The position numbers and the translations under genes were made by a program. Positions 33,018-41,410 of a DNA stretch of 49,719 nt are shown here, piece by piece. The stretch spans positions 1 through 49,719 of the forward strand of contig DCIY01000025.1 in the NCBI GenBank assembly GCA_002317295.1, in the 5' to 3' direction. This stretch comes from Bacteroidales bacterium UBA1714 (GTDB lineage Bacteria > Bacteroidota > Bacteroidia > Bacteroidales > Paludibacteraceae). The first letter of the stretch is position 1; every line of letters begins with the position of its first letter. The notes below the pieces were generated by a model. That model did no database searches. It saw nothing but the letters and a program-made list of their open reading frames with translations, and was not told the DNA's origin.

Positions 33018-34219
33018 ATAGTACAGAACGATTTTTGAATTATGTCCGGATATGGACGACATCGGATGATACGACGGGAACGACGCCGTCGACGGTTCGG
33101 CAGTTGGATTTGGCTCGCTACCTGAGGGATGAGTTAATCGCCATCGGCATGAGTGAAGTGACGCTGGATGAGAACGGGTATGTGATGGCCACGTTGCCGG
33201 CGAATGTAGAAGGCAAGCCCGTGCTGGGGTTGATTGCGCATATGGACACCGCTCCGGATGCCAGTGGCGAGAATGTGCAGGCGCGAATTGTTCGTGCATA
33301 TGATGGCAAGGATATCGAATTGAGCCCCGGAATCGTGTTGGAGACGAGCAAGTATCCGGAGATATTGAATTATAAGGGTCAGGATATTATTGTGACCGAC
33401 GGCACTACCCTATTGGGTGCAGATGATAAGGCAGGTGTGGCAGAGATTGTGACGGCCATGGAGTATCTGTTGGCGCACCCTCAAATTAAGCACGGCAAGG
33501 TGCGTGTAGGATTTACGCCGGACGAGGAGATTGGTGAAGGCCCCGATCATTTTGATGTAGCGAAGTTCGGTGCGGACTTTGGTTACACGATGGACGGTGG
33601 TGCGATTGGCGAATTGGAGTATGAGAATTTTAATGCGGCCAGTTTGAAGGTGCATGTGCATGGCGTGAATGTGCATCCGGGATACGGGTTTGAGAAGATG
33701 GTCAATTCGATGCTGATTGCTCGTGAGTTCATGGGTATGTTGCCTCCAGATGAAACGCCGGCCACGACGCGCGGGTATGAGGGATTCTTTCATATCGTAG
33801 GCATGAGTGGCACGGTGGAGCAAACGACACTGAGTTATATCATTCGAGATCACAATCGCGACCAGTTTGAAGCGCGCAAGGCGTTGGTGGAGCAATTGGT
33901 GAAGGAGTTGAATGACGAATATGGGGAAGGAACCATAGAGGCCGTGATGAAAGATCAGTATTATAATATGCGTGAGATGGTGGAGCCAAAGATGTGGATT
34001 GTGGATTTGGCCAAGCAGGCGATGGAAGAAGCAGGCGTAAAGGTGAAAGTGCAGCCGATTAGAGGTGGCACGGACGGAGCCCGATTGAGTTTCATGGGGC
34101 TACCGTGTCCCAATATCTTTGCCGGAGGCGAAAATTTCCACAGTCGGTTTGAGTATTTGCCCATACCATCGATGGAGAAAGCAATCGAAGTTATACTTAA
34201 TATCATAAAACTATGTTAA
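33014..34219 (+). CDS. pepT: Peptidase T (tripeptide aminopeptidase)
   Basis: 401 residues, M20 metallopeptidase. Metal and catalytic residues are seen in LIAHMDTAPDASG, TLLGADDKAGVAEI and GFTPDEEIGEGPDHFD. PIRGGTDGARLSFMGLPCPN and the final His in GENFHSRFEYLP follow. It removes N-terminal residues from tripeptides in the cytoplasm. The start overlaps the preceding stop by four bases and gcvT overlaps its end by seven, so the genes are translationally coupled. Confidence 0.96.
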   Translation: MNSTERFLNYVRIWTTSDDTTGTTPSTVRQLDLARYLRDELIAIGMSEVTLDENGYVMATLPANVEGKPVLGLIAHMDTAPDASGENVQARIVRAYDGKDIELSPGIVLETSKYPEILNYKGQDIIVTDGTTLLGADDKAGVAEIVTAMEYLLAHPQIKHGKVRVGFTPDEEIGEGPDHFDVAKFGADFGYTMDGGAIGELEYENFNAASLKVHVHGVNVHPGYGFEKMVNSMLIAREFMGMLPPDETPATTRGYEGFFHIVGMSGTVEQTTLSYIIRDHNRDQFEARKALVEQLVKELNDEYGEGTIEAVMKDQYYNMREMVEPKMWIVDLAKQAMEEAGVKVKVQPIRGGTDGARLSFMGLPCPNIFAGGENFHSRFEYLPIPSMEKAIEVILNIIKLC

Positions 34220-35292
34220 AAGAAACACCGTTTACGGCGACCCATATCGCTTTGGGTGCCAAGATGGCAGAGTTTGCCGGGTTTAATATGCCGATTCAGT
34301 ACCCTACGGGCATCAACCAGGAGCACATGATTGTGCGCGAAGGTGTGGGCGTATTTGATGTGAGCCACATGGGCGAATTTTGGGTAAAAGGCGAAGGAGC
34401 ATTGGATTTTTTGCAGTACATCACCACCAATGATGTCTCTCGTTTGGAGGCCGGTAAGGCACAATATACGTGCATGCCCAATGGTAAGGGAGGTATCGTC
34501 GATGACCTTATTATATATAAATACTCCACAACCAAGTATCTGCTGGTGGTGAATGCCGGCAATATAGATAAGGATTGGGAGTGGGTCAATGCTGAATGCA
34601 GAATGCTGAATGCTAAATGTATTTTGGAGAATGCGAGTGATAAGTACGGTCAGTTGGCAGTTCAGGGTCCCAAGGCCACGGAGATGTTGCAGAAATTGAC
34701 GGATGCGGATTTGAGCAGCATTCCTTACTACAGTTTCCGCGAATGGAGTTTTGCGGGCGTTCAGGGTGTCCTTCTCAGCAATACAGGTTACACCGGTGCC
34801 GGTGGATTTGAATTGTACTTCAAGAAAGAGGATGCCATGCAGATTTGGAATGCCTTGTTTGAAGTGGGCAAGGAGTACGGTTTGGCCCCGATTGGCTTAG
34901 GTGCTCGCGATTCGTTAAGACTGGAAAAATGGTACTGCCTATACGGTCATGATATAGACGATACGACCTCTCCGTTAGAGGCTGGTTTGGGTTGGATCAC
35001 GAAGTTTGATGCCAAGGATTTTGTGGACAAAGAGTACCTGTTGCAACAAAAAGCAACGGGTGTGAGCCGTAAGTTGGTTCATTTTGAGTGCCTGGAGCGG
35101 GCCATTCCACGTAACGGATATGAGATCTGCCGTGAGGATGGAGAAACGATTGGTCATGTGACCAGCGGCATCATGTTGCCGACCACGAAGGTGGGGATAG
35201 GTATGGGGTATGTGAGCAGCGACATGAGTGCGAAGGGGGGCATTATTTATGTCAAGATTCGCGAAAAACTCATTCCGTGCCGGATAGTATAA
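34213..35292 (+). CDS. gcvT: Glycine cleavage system T protein (aminomethyltransferase)
   Basis: 359 residues. Typical segments: DVSHMGEFWVKG (about 49-60), QYTCMPNGKGGIVDDLIIYKY, LAVQGPKATEML, TGYTGAGGFELYF and GLGARDSLRLE. It takes the aminomethyl group from lipoylated GcvH to tetrahydrofolate. Residues about 126-136 (NAECRMLNAKC) are encoded by an AATGCAG-type array, in a surface loop before LENASDKYG, and give about three residues more than I would expect. No gcvH or gcvP is in the window. The stop codon runs into another AATGCAC array. Confidence 0.95.
   Translation: MLKETPFTATHIALGAKMAEFAGFNMPIQYPTGINQEHMIVREGVGVFDVSHMGEFWVKGEGALDFLQYITTNDVSRLEAGKAQYTCMPNGKGGIVDDLIIYKYSTTKYLLVVNAGNIDKDWEWVNAECRMLNAKCILENASDKYGQLAVQGPKATEMLQKLTDADLSSIPYYSFREWSFAGVQGVLLSNTGYTGAGGFELYFKKEDAMQIWNALFEVGKEYGLAPIGLGARDSLRLEKWYCLYGHDIDDTTSPLEAGLGWITKFDAKDFVDKEYLLQQKATGVSRKLVHFECLERAIPRNGYEICREDGETIGHVTSGIMLPTTKVGIGMGYVSSDMSAKGGIIYVKIREKLIPCRIV
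34588..34620. repeat. AATGCAG-type array inside gcvT
   Basis: Units AATGCTG, AATGCAG, AATGCTG, AATGCTA follow each other in frame. The same heptamer class fills the gap at 2740-2773. Confidence 0.75.
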
Positions 35293-35370
35293 TGCACAAT
35301 GCACAATGCACGCCCGAAGGGCTAATGCACAGTTAGTAAGCAATTTTCAATATTCAATATTCAATATTAA
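35290..35370. repeat. AATGCAC array with hairpin, then ATATTCA array
   Basis: Three AATGCAC units (35291-35311), the perfect hairpin GCCC-GAA-GGGC (35312-35322), a fourth AATGCAC unit (35324-35330), then three ATATTCA-type units (35343-35368). It starts exactly at the gcvT stop and occupies the 92-bp gap before nqrA. I see no promoter or SD site in the gap. Confidence 0.82.
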
Positions 35371-35384
35371 TTTATTAATCTATT

Positions 35385-36740
35385 ATGCAACAAATCCTCG
35401 TAAAACGTGGTTTGGATCTGCCGATGAACGGGCGGGCGGAAAATGCGCTGGGTAGCGTATGTCGTCCCGAAGTTTTTCGTATCGTTCCAGACCATTACGC
35501 CGGTTTGACCCCCAAGTTGATGGTTAAACCGGGTGATCGTGTGAAGGCGGGTAGTCCGCTGTTCTACGACAAGGCGCAGGAAGCGATGTGGATCACCTCT
35601 CCCGTTTCGGGAACGGTGCAGGAGATAGTCCGAGGCGATCGCCGCAAGATTATGTCCATCAACATCCTTGCTGATGCAGTGATGGAGTATGAGGACTTCC
35701 GTTCTGATGTGGCTGCAATGCAGTCGGCAGATGACGTGAAGGCACTCTTGCTCAAGTCAGGTTTGTGGCCCCTTATTCAGCAGCGTCCGTACGCATGTAT
35801 CGCGATGGCGAATAAGCAGCCTCAGGCTATTTTCATTTCTTCCTTCGATTCGGCCCCGTTGGCACCGGATTATGAATGGATTGCTAAGGGTCATGGAGTC
35901 CAATTGCAGGCTGCCATCAATGCGTTGAGCCTTTTGGCTCCCGTGTATGTGGCCATTCGTAAGGGTGCTGCCGCGACGGAGTTTCGTGGACTCAAAAACT
36001 GCACACTCTTTGAAGTAGCAGGTCCCCACCCTGCCGGCAACGTGAGTGTACAGATTAATCACCTGCGTCCGATGGCCAAGGGTGAAACGATCTTTACCCT
36101 CAATATCCAGGACGCCGTACTGATGGGTCGGTTGATGGTGAGCGGTAAGGTCGATATGCTCAAACTCGTGGCTTTGACGGGTCCTGCGGCTTATGAACCC
36201 AAGTACTATAACGTATTGCCGGGTATGCCGTACAGTGCCGTGCTCAAGAGCAATGTGCATGCAGAACTGAATTGCCGACTGATTGCCGGTAATGTGCTCA
36301 GTGGCCATCAGATCGAGATGGACGATGCCATCTCAGTGTATGATAATCAGTTGACGGTGATTGACGAAGGCGATAACACCCATGAGTTCATGGGTTGGCT
36401 GTTGCCCCGACTGAATGCGTTCCATTTTGGCATGACCGATCCCGCCAAGGTGCTGGATGGTTGTATCATCAAAGATTATCAGTGGGATGCTCGACTTAAG
36501 GGTGGCAAGCGTGCCATCATCGTGAGCGGTGAGTACGACAAGGTGCTGCCGATGGATATTTATCCCGAATATCTGATTAAGGCCATGATTGCCGGTAATC
36601 TGGACAAGATGGAGCAATTGGGCGCCAATGAGATTGCGCCGGAAGATTTTGCGCTGTGTGAATATGTATGTACCTCCAAGATGCCGCTGCAAGCGATTGT
36701 GCGTCAGGCCTTGGATTTGATGAAGAAGGAGATTGAGTAA
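35385..36740 (+). CDS. nqrA: Na+-translocating NADH:quinone reductase subunit A
   Basis: 451 residues, soluble peripheral subunit. It opens with a lipoyl-like fold (VKPGDRVKAGSPLFYDKAQE and SPVSGTVQEIVRGDRRKI) and includes GPHPAGNVSVQINHLRP, the usual SLBB-containing core. It lies on the cytoplasmic face of the Na+-pumping complex that oxidises NADH and reduces quinone. First of six contiguous nqr genes in canonical order; nqrB overlaps its stop by one base. Confidence 0.96.
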   Translation: MQQILVKRGLDLPMNGRAENALGSVCRPEVFRIVPDHYAGLTPKLMVKPGDRVKAGSPLFYDKAQEAMWITSPVSGTVQEIVRGDRRKIMSINILADAVMEYEDFRSDVAAMQSADDVKALLLKSGLWPLIQQRPYACIAMANKQPQAIFISSFDSAPLAPDYEWIAKGHGVQLQAAINALSLLAPVYVAIRKGAAATEFRGLKNCTLFEVAGPHPAGNVSVQINHLRPMAKGETIFTLNIQDAVLMGRLMVSGKVDMLKLVALTGPAAYEPKYYNVLPGMPYSAVLKSNVHAELNCRLIAGNVLSGHQIEMDDAISVYDNQLTVIDEGDNTHEFMGWLLPRLNAFHFGMTDPAKVLDGCIIKDYQWDARLKGGKRAIIVSGEYDKVLPMDIYPEYLIKAMIAGNLDKMEQLGANEIAPEDFALCEYVCTSKMPLQAIVRQALDLMKKEIE

Positions 36741-37930
36741 TGGAAAAGTTTTATCAACTATGGAAAAAGTTCGGTAAGAACTTTGAGCAAGGTGGCAAGT
36801 TAGAGAACCTGAGCAGTTTCTACGATGCCTTTGACACCTTCCTGTTTACTCCTACGACGACATCCAAGCGTGTAGGTGCGCAGATTCACGACGGCAATGA
36901 CAGCAAGCGTACGATGATTTTGGTCGTTTTGGCGCTGGTTCCTGCCATGCTGTTCGGTATGTTTAATGTGGGTTACCAGCATTTGCTGGCAACGGGTCAG
37001 TTGGCCATGGGCATGACCTGTCCGTTGTTCTGGAAAGCGCTGGGCTTTGGTGTGCTGGCTGTTTTGCCGTTTATTCTGGTGACCTATATTGTCGGTCTGG
37101 GTATCGAGTTTATCGTGGCTCAGATGCACCACAAAGAGGTAGAGGAAGGTTATTTGGTGACAGGCTTTATCCTGCCGCTCATTTTACCCATCAATACCCC
37201 GCTGTGGATGGTGGCCATTGCCACGGCTTTTGCGGTGATTTTTGCCAAAGAAGTATTTGGTGGCACAGGGTATAATATTTTCAACGTAGCCCTCATCGCG
37301 CGCGCGTTCCTTTTCTTTGCTTATCCTACCCACATGACGGGCGACAATGTGTTTGTTCGTACGGCAGGTACTTGGGGATGGGACCATGTAGCAGCTGTAG
37401 ACGGTTTCTCCGGCGCTACCCCACTGGGTGTGCTGGCTACGAGTTCGGATGCCAGTCTGTTGCCAATGCGTTTTATGGACGCGTTTAACGGATTGATGCC
37501 GGGCTGCATCGGTGAGACCTGCGGTTGGGCCATCTTGTTGGGCGCTATTTTGTTGCTGATAACCGGTGTGGCCTCGTGGAAGATCATGCTGTCTATTTTT
37601 GCCACGGCAGCTGCTACCGCTTTGCTATTCAACCATTTTGGCCCGGATACAGCCATTGCCAATTATCCGTGGTACATGCATCTGGTAACCGGTGGTCTGA
37701 TGTTCGGTGCCGTGTTTATGGCTACCGATCCGGTGACGAGTGCTCGTACGGAGTGCGGTAAGTGGATCTATGGCGCCTTGATAGGTATGATGGTCATTGT
37801 TATTCGTGTGCTGAACCCGGGTTATCCGGAAGGCATGATGCTGGCTATCTTGTTGGGTAACGCCTTCGCTCCATTGATTGACTGGTGCGTAGTGCGTGTG
37901 AATATTAACAAACGTATGAAAAGAGCATAG
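36740..37930 (+). CDS. nqrB: Na+-translocating NADH:quinone reductase subunit B
   Basis: 396 residues with about ten membrane helices. The covalent FMN site SGATPLG is present, with Thr at 227. EVFGGTGYNIFNVALIARAF and FMATDPVTSARTECGKWIYG are conserved family segments. This subunit carries FMN and riboflavin and is central to Na+ movement. The N-terminal 45 residues are soluble. Confidence 0.97.
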   Translation: MEKFYQLWKKFGKNFEQGGKLENLSSFYDAFDTFLFTPTTTSKRVGAQIHDGNDSKRTMILVVLALVPAMLFGMFNVGYQHLLATGQLAMGMTCPLFWKALGFGVLAVLPFILVTYIVGLGIEFIVAQMHHKEVEEGYLVTGFILPLILPINTPLWMVAIATAFAVIFAKEVFGGTGYNIFNVALIARAFLFFAYPTHMTGDNVFVRTAGTWGWDHVAAVDGFSGATPLGVLATSSDASLLPMRFMDAFNGLMPGCIGETCGWAILLGAILLLITGVASWKIMLSIFATAAATALLFNHFGPDTAIANYPWYMHLVTGGLMFGAVFMATDPVTSARTECGKWIYGALIGMMVIVIRVLNPGYPEGMMLAILLGNAFAPLIDWCVVRVNINKRMKRA

Positions 37931-37932
37931 TT

Positions 37933-38748
37933 ATGAAAACAGATTCTAATGTATATACGATTGTATATGCTACGGTCATTGTGGTGATTGTAGCTGTGCT
38001 GCTGGCAGTAGTAAGCCAGGTACTGGGGCCCCGTCAGCGAGCCAATGCGTTACTGGACACGCAGAAGCAGATTTTGGTGGCACTGAACCAGGATATAGAT
38101 AATTGCAAGAACCCTGCAGCGCTGTATAAGGAACTGATTCGCGATACGTTCTATGTTTGCGCCAGTCCCGAAAAAGAGTTCTTTAATGCCGACGAAGCTT
38201 TGGCAATGCCATTGGCAGAGGCCAAGAAAATGGCTGCCAAGAGTGGTGCTCCGCGTTTCTTTACGGCCGTGGTGGATGGTGAGTTGATGTTTATCATTCC
38301 GCTGAAAGGTCAAGGTCTCTGGGGTGGTATTTGGGGTTATGTCGCTTTGCGCGAGGACCTGAATACGATTTATGGAATCAACTTCGGTCACGAGTCGGAG
38401 ACTCCGGGTCTGGGTGGTGAGATTGTCACCGAGGATTTCCGCAGTCGATTTGTGGGCAAACATATCAAGGACGCCACTGGCGAACTTCGTTCGGTAGCCG
38501 TGCTCAAAGTGGGCAAGGTCGCTCCCGAAGGTCAGGAACAGGTAGATGCCTGGACAGGTGCTACCATTACTTCGACGGGCGTGAATGATATGTTGGCAAC
38601 GTCGTTGCATCAGTATTATTTTGCCCTGGTAGGTGAAGAGGCCATGAACAAAGCAAACGAACTGCGTGAGCAATACGGTTGCTGGAGTGCAGCAGCCTGT
38701 GTGCCGGCTGAGGAAAATGTGGAATCAAATAATCAGGAGGAGGAATAA
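37933..38748 (+). CDS. nqrC: Na+-translocating NADH:quinone reductase subunit C
   Basis: 271 residues with one N-terminal membrane helix (about 10-30). The FMN-binding motif reads TGATITSTG with the flavinylated Thr at 211. GHESETPGLGGEI (about 154-166) is conserved. The acidic tail after residue 255 is a lineage extra. Flavin attachment needs an ApbE enzyme, not encoded in this window. Confidence 0.96.
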   Translation: MKTDSNVYTIVYATVIVVIVAVLLAVVSQVLGPRQRANALLDTQKQILVALNQDIDNCKNPAALYKELIRDTFYVCASPEKEFFNADEALAMPLAEAKKMAAKSGAPRFFTAVVDGELMFIIPLKGQGLWGGIWGYVALREDLNTIYGINFGHESETPGLGGEIVTEDFRSRFVGKHIKDATGELRSVAVLKVGKVAPEGQEQVDAWTGATITSTGVNDMLATSLHQYYFALVGEEAMNKANELREQYGCWSAAACVPAEENVESNNQEEE

Positions 38749-38751
38749 GTT

Positions 38752-39372
38752 ATGGCATTAAGTAAGAAAACAAAAGAGGCATTTTTAGGTCCTCTGAATG
38801 CGAACAACCCCGTGCTGGTTCAGATTCTGGGTATTTGTTCGGCACTGGCGGTGACGGTTCAACTCAAACCCGCCTTGGTAATGGGTATATCAGTGACCAT
38901 CATTGTGGCATTGTCCAACGTGGTGATTGCCCTGATTCGTAAGTCCATTCCCATGCGTATTCGTATCATTGTTCAATTGGTCGTGGTAGCTGCGCTGGTA
39001 ACGATTGTGAGCGAGGTGCTCAAGGCGTTTGCGTACGATGTAGCCATGCAGTTGAGCGTGTATATCGGACTGATCATTACCAACTGTATTTTGATGGGCC
39101 GTTTGGAGGCCTTTGCAATGACCAATAACGTGAAAGACAGTCTGATGGACGGTCTGGGTAACGGATTGGGTTATGCGATGATTCTGGTGATGGTAGCCTT
39201 TGTGCGTGAGTTGCTGGGTTCGGGCAAGTTGCTCGGTTTCCAGGTCATTCCGCAGTGGTGCTACGATCACGGTTACAGCAATTGCGGTATGATGTTCATG
39301 CCGGCCATGGCGTTGATTTTGGTAGGATGTGTAATCTGGGCGCACCGCTCAATAAATGAGGAGAATAAATAA
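38752..39372 (+). CDS. nqrD: Na+-translocating NADH:quinone reductase subunit D
   Basis: 206 residues, about six membrane helices, homologous to nqrE and to RnfE. Conserved segments GPLNANNPVLVQILGICSAL, CILMGRLEAFAM and DGLGNGLGYAMIL are present. A purine-rich GGAGGAGGAA stands before the start. The stop overlaps the nqrE start (TAATG). Confidence 0.96.
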   Translation: MALSKKTKEAFLGPLNANNPVLVQILGICSALAVTVQLKPALVMGISVTIIVALSNVVIALIRKSIPMRIRIIVQLVVVAALVTIVSEVLKAFAYDVAMQLSVYIGLIITNCILMGRLEAFAMTNNVKDSLMDGLGNGLGYAMILVMVAFVRELLGSGKLLGFQVIPQWCYDHGYSNCGMMFMPAMALILVGCVIWAHRSINEENK

Positions 39373-39980
39373 TGGAACATGCTATTAGTCTTTTCGTTCG
39401 CACAATCTTTGCGGACAATATGATTTTCGCGTTCTTCCTGGGTATGTGCTCTTTCCTGGCCGTATCCAAGGATGTGAAGACTTCTGCAGGTTTGGGTGTA
39501 GCGGTGATTTTCGTTCAGACCATCACCTTGCCTGTCAACTACCTGCTTCAGGTTCATGTACTCGCGCCGTTAGGATTGGGCTATCTGAGTTTCATCCTTT
39601 TCATTGCCGTCATTGCGGCCATTACCCAATTGGTGGAAATGATTGTGGAGAAAGTGAGTCCGTCTCTGTATGCGACACTGGGTATTTTCCTGCCGCTGAT
39701 TGCGGTGAACTGCGCCATCATGGGTGGTTCGCTGTTTATGCAGCAACGTGTATTACTGGATCCGGAAAATGTCAAAGCAATTGCCAACCTCGGTGACGCA
39801 TTTGCTTTTGCCGTAGGTTCGGGTCTGGGCTGGATGCTCGCTATCGTTTGCTTAGCCGGTATCCGTGAGAAAATGGAGTATAACGACGTTCCCAAGCCAT
39901 TGCAGGGCATCGGCATCACCTTCATTACCGTAGGTTTGATGGCCCTGGCATTTATGTGCTTCAGTGGATTGAATATTTAA
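39372..39980 (+). CDS. nqrE: Na+-translocating NADH:quinone reductase subunit E
   Basis: 202 residues, about six membrane helices with the inverted topology relative to NqrD. Marks: FVRTIFADNMIFAFFLGMCS near the N-terminus with the intramembrane-iron Cys, NCAIMGGSLFM with the second Cys, and GSGLGWMLAI. The two Cys positions that help hold the Fe centre between NqrD and NqrE are kept. Confidence 0.96.
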   Translation: MEHAISLFVRTIFADNMIFAFFLGMCSFLAVSKDVKTSAGLGVAVIFVQTITLPVNYLLQVHVLAPLGLGYLSFILFIAVIAAITQLVEMIVEKVSPSLYATLGIFLPLIAVNCAIMGGSLFMQQRVLLDPENVKAIANLGDAFAFAVGSGLGWMLAIVCLAGIREKMEYNDVPKPLQGIGITFITVGLMALAFMCFSGLNI

Positions 39981-39995
39981 TAGGAGGATCAGAAT

Positions 39996-41270
39996 ATGAA
40001 TATTTCAGCAATTATTTCTGCAGTAGTGGTATTCCTGATAGTTATCCTATTGCTCGTTGTTATTCTGTTGATTGCCAAAAAGTACCTCGTGGCATCGGGA
40101 GATGTCAAGGTGGTAGTGAATGGTGACAAAGAGTTTGCTATTCCTGCCGGCGGTACCCTACTCGCCTCGATGGGTGCAGCAGGAGTACACCTGCCCAGCG
40201 CCTGCGGTGGTAAGGGCAGTTGCGGTCAGTGCAAGTGCCAGGTAATCGAAGGCGGCGGAGAGATTCTGCCCACAGAAACGGTGCACTTCAGTCGTAAACA
40301 ACAAAAAGACCATTGGCGTCTGGGATGCCAGGTAAAGGTGAAAAACGATTTGCAACTCAAGATTGACGAATCCGTTCTCGGCGTCAAGGAATGGGAGTGC
40401 GAGGTAATCAGCAACAAGAACGTGGCTACGTTTATTAAGGAGTTCAAGGTGAAACTGCCGGCTGGCGAGCACATGAACTTCGAACCCGGTTCCTACGCCC
40501 AAATCCGTATTCCGGAGTACGATATCTCGTACAACGACGATATGGACAAGTCCCTCATCGGTGATCTCTATCTGCCCGCATGGGAGAAGTTTGGGCTGTT
40601 CGGACTCAAACAAAAGAACACCGAGGCCACCATTCGTGCCTACTCCATGGCCAACTATCCCGACGAGGGCGATATCATCACCCTGACGGTTCGTATTGCT
40701 ACCCCGCCGTTCAAACCCAAAGAGCAAGGCCCGGGATTCCAGGATGTTCCTTGCGGAATCGCTTCCACCTACATCTTCTCGCTCAAACCGGGTGATAAGG
40801 TGATGATGTCCGGTCCTTACGGCGAGTTCCACCCCGTCTACGACAGCAAGCGTGAAATGATTTGGGTCGGTGGTGGTGCCGGTATGGCTCCGCTGCGTGC
40901 GCAGATCATGCACATGCTCAAGACCCGTCAGTGCCGCGATCGTGAGATGCACTATTTCTATGGCGCTCGTGCCATCGACGAAGTGTTCTTCCTGGAGGAT
41001 TTCCTGCAACTGGAAAAAGACTTCCCGAATTTCCATTTCCACCTGGCACTGGACCGTCCGGATCCCAAGGCCGATGGACTGGGAATCAAATATACGGCCG
41101 GCTTCATAGCTCCCGTCATGGGCGATACCTATCTCAAGCAGCATGATGCTCCTGAGGACATTGAGTATTACCTCTGCGGTCCTCCAATGATGGCCAAGAC
41201 GGTGATTGACCTGCTCCACTCGCTCGGCGTTGCCGACGAAGATATCCGCTTCGATAACTTCGGAGCATAA
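39996..41270 (+). CDS. nqrF: Na+-translocating NADH:quinone reductase subunit F
   Basis: 424 residues. One N-terminal helix (about 4-27), a 2Fe-2S ferredoxin domain with Cys 70, 76, 79 and 111, an FAD domain (IRAYSMANYP) and an NADH domain (WVGGGAGMAPLRAQI, then YLCGPPMMAKTV). It accepts electrons from NADH and starts the internal transfer chain. It has one of the few good SD sites in the window, AGGAGG at 39982-39987. Last gene of the long unit, followed by a terminator. Confidence 0.97.
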   Translation: MNISAIISAVVVFLIVILLLVVILLIAKKYLVASGDVKVVVNGDKEFAIPAGGTLLASMGAAGVHLPSACGGKGSCGQCKCQVIEGGGEILPTETVHFSRKQQKDHWRLGCQVKVKNDLQLKIDESVLGVKEWECEVISNKNVATFIKEFKVKLPAGEHMNFEPGSYAQIRIPEYDISYNDDMDKSLIGDLYLPAWEKFGLFGLKQKNTEATIRAYSMANYPDEGDIITLTVRIATPPFKPKEQGPGFQDVPCGIASTYIFSLKPGDKVMMSGPYGEFHPVYDSKREMIWVGGGAGMAPLRAQIMHMLKTRQCRDREMHYFYGARAIDEVFFLEDFLQLEKDFPNFHFHLALDRPDPKADGLGIKYTAGFIAPVMGDTYLKQHDAPEDIEYYLCGPPMMAKTVIDLLHSLGVADEDIRFDNFGA

Positions 41271-41282
41271 ACAACAAAAAAG

Positions 41283-41311
41283 CGCGTTCCTTTCGGGACG
41301 CGTTTTTTTTT
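41283..41311. terminator. Bidirectional intrinsic terminator between nqrF and the aminotransferase gene
   Basis: CGCGTTCC pairs with GGGACGCG (41283-41302, one T-G wobble) around TTTC, followed by nine T on the plus strand. On the minus strand the same stem is followed by six T, so it serves both converging units. Confidence 0.9.
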
Positions 41312-41332
41312 GTTATTGGACGCTTCGCTTAT

Positions 41333-41410
41333 TTCTAGAACCTCTAGAACCTCTAGATTCTCTAGAACATCTAGATTCTCTAGAACCTCTAGAACCTCTA
41401 GAACCTCTAG
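41333..41410. repeat. CTCTAGAAC nonamer array
   Basis: About nine copies of a 9-nt unit CCTCTAGAA with point variants (CCTCTAGAT, CATCTAGAT). It lies between the terminator and the aminotransferase gene and supplies that gene's TAG stop. Because the unit is nine bases, the minus strand is an open Leu-Glu-Val-rich frame, but I do not think this is a gene. Confidence 0.9.

Noticed and set aside
40158..41219. 353-codon open frame antisense to nqrF
   Set aside because: Pure shadow of nqrF, whose motifs are unambiguous; favoured by codon use of the sense gene.
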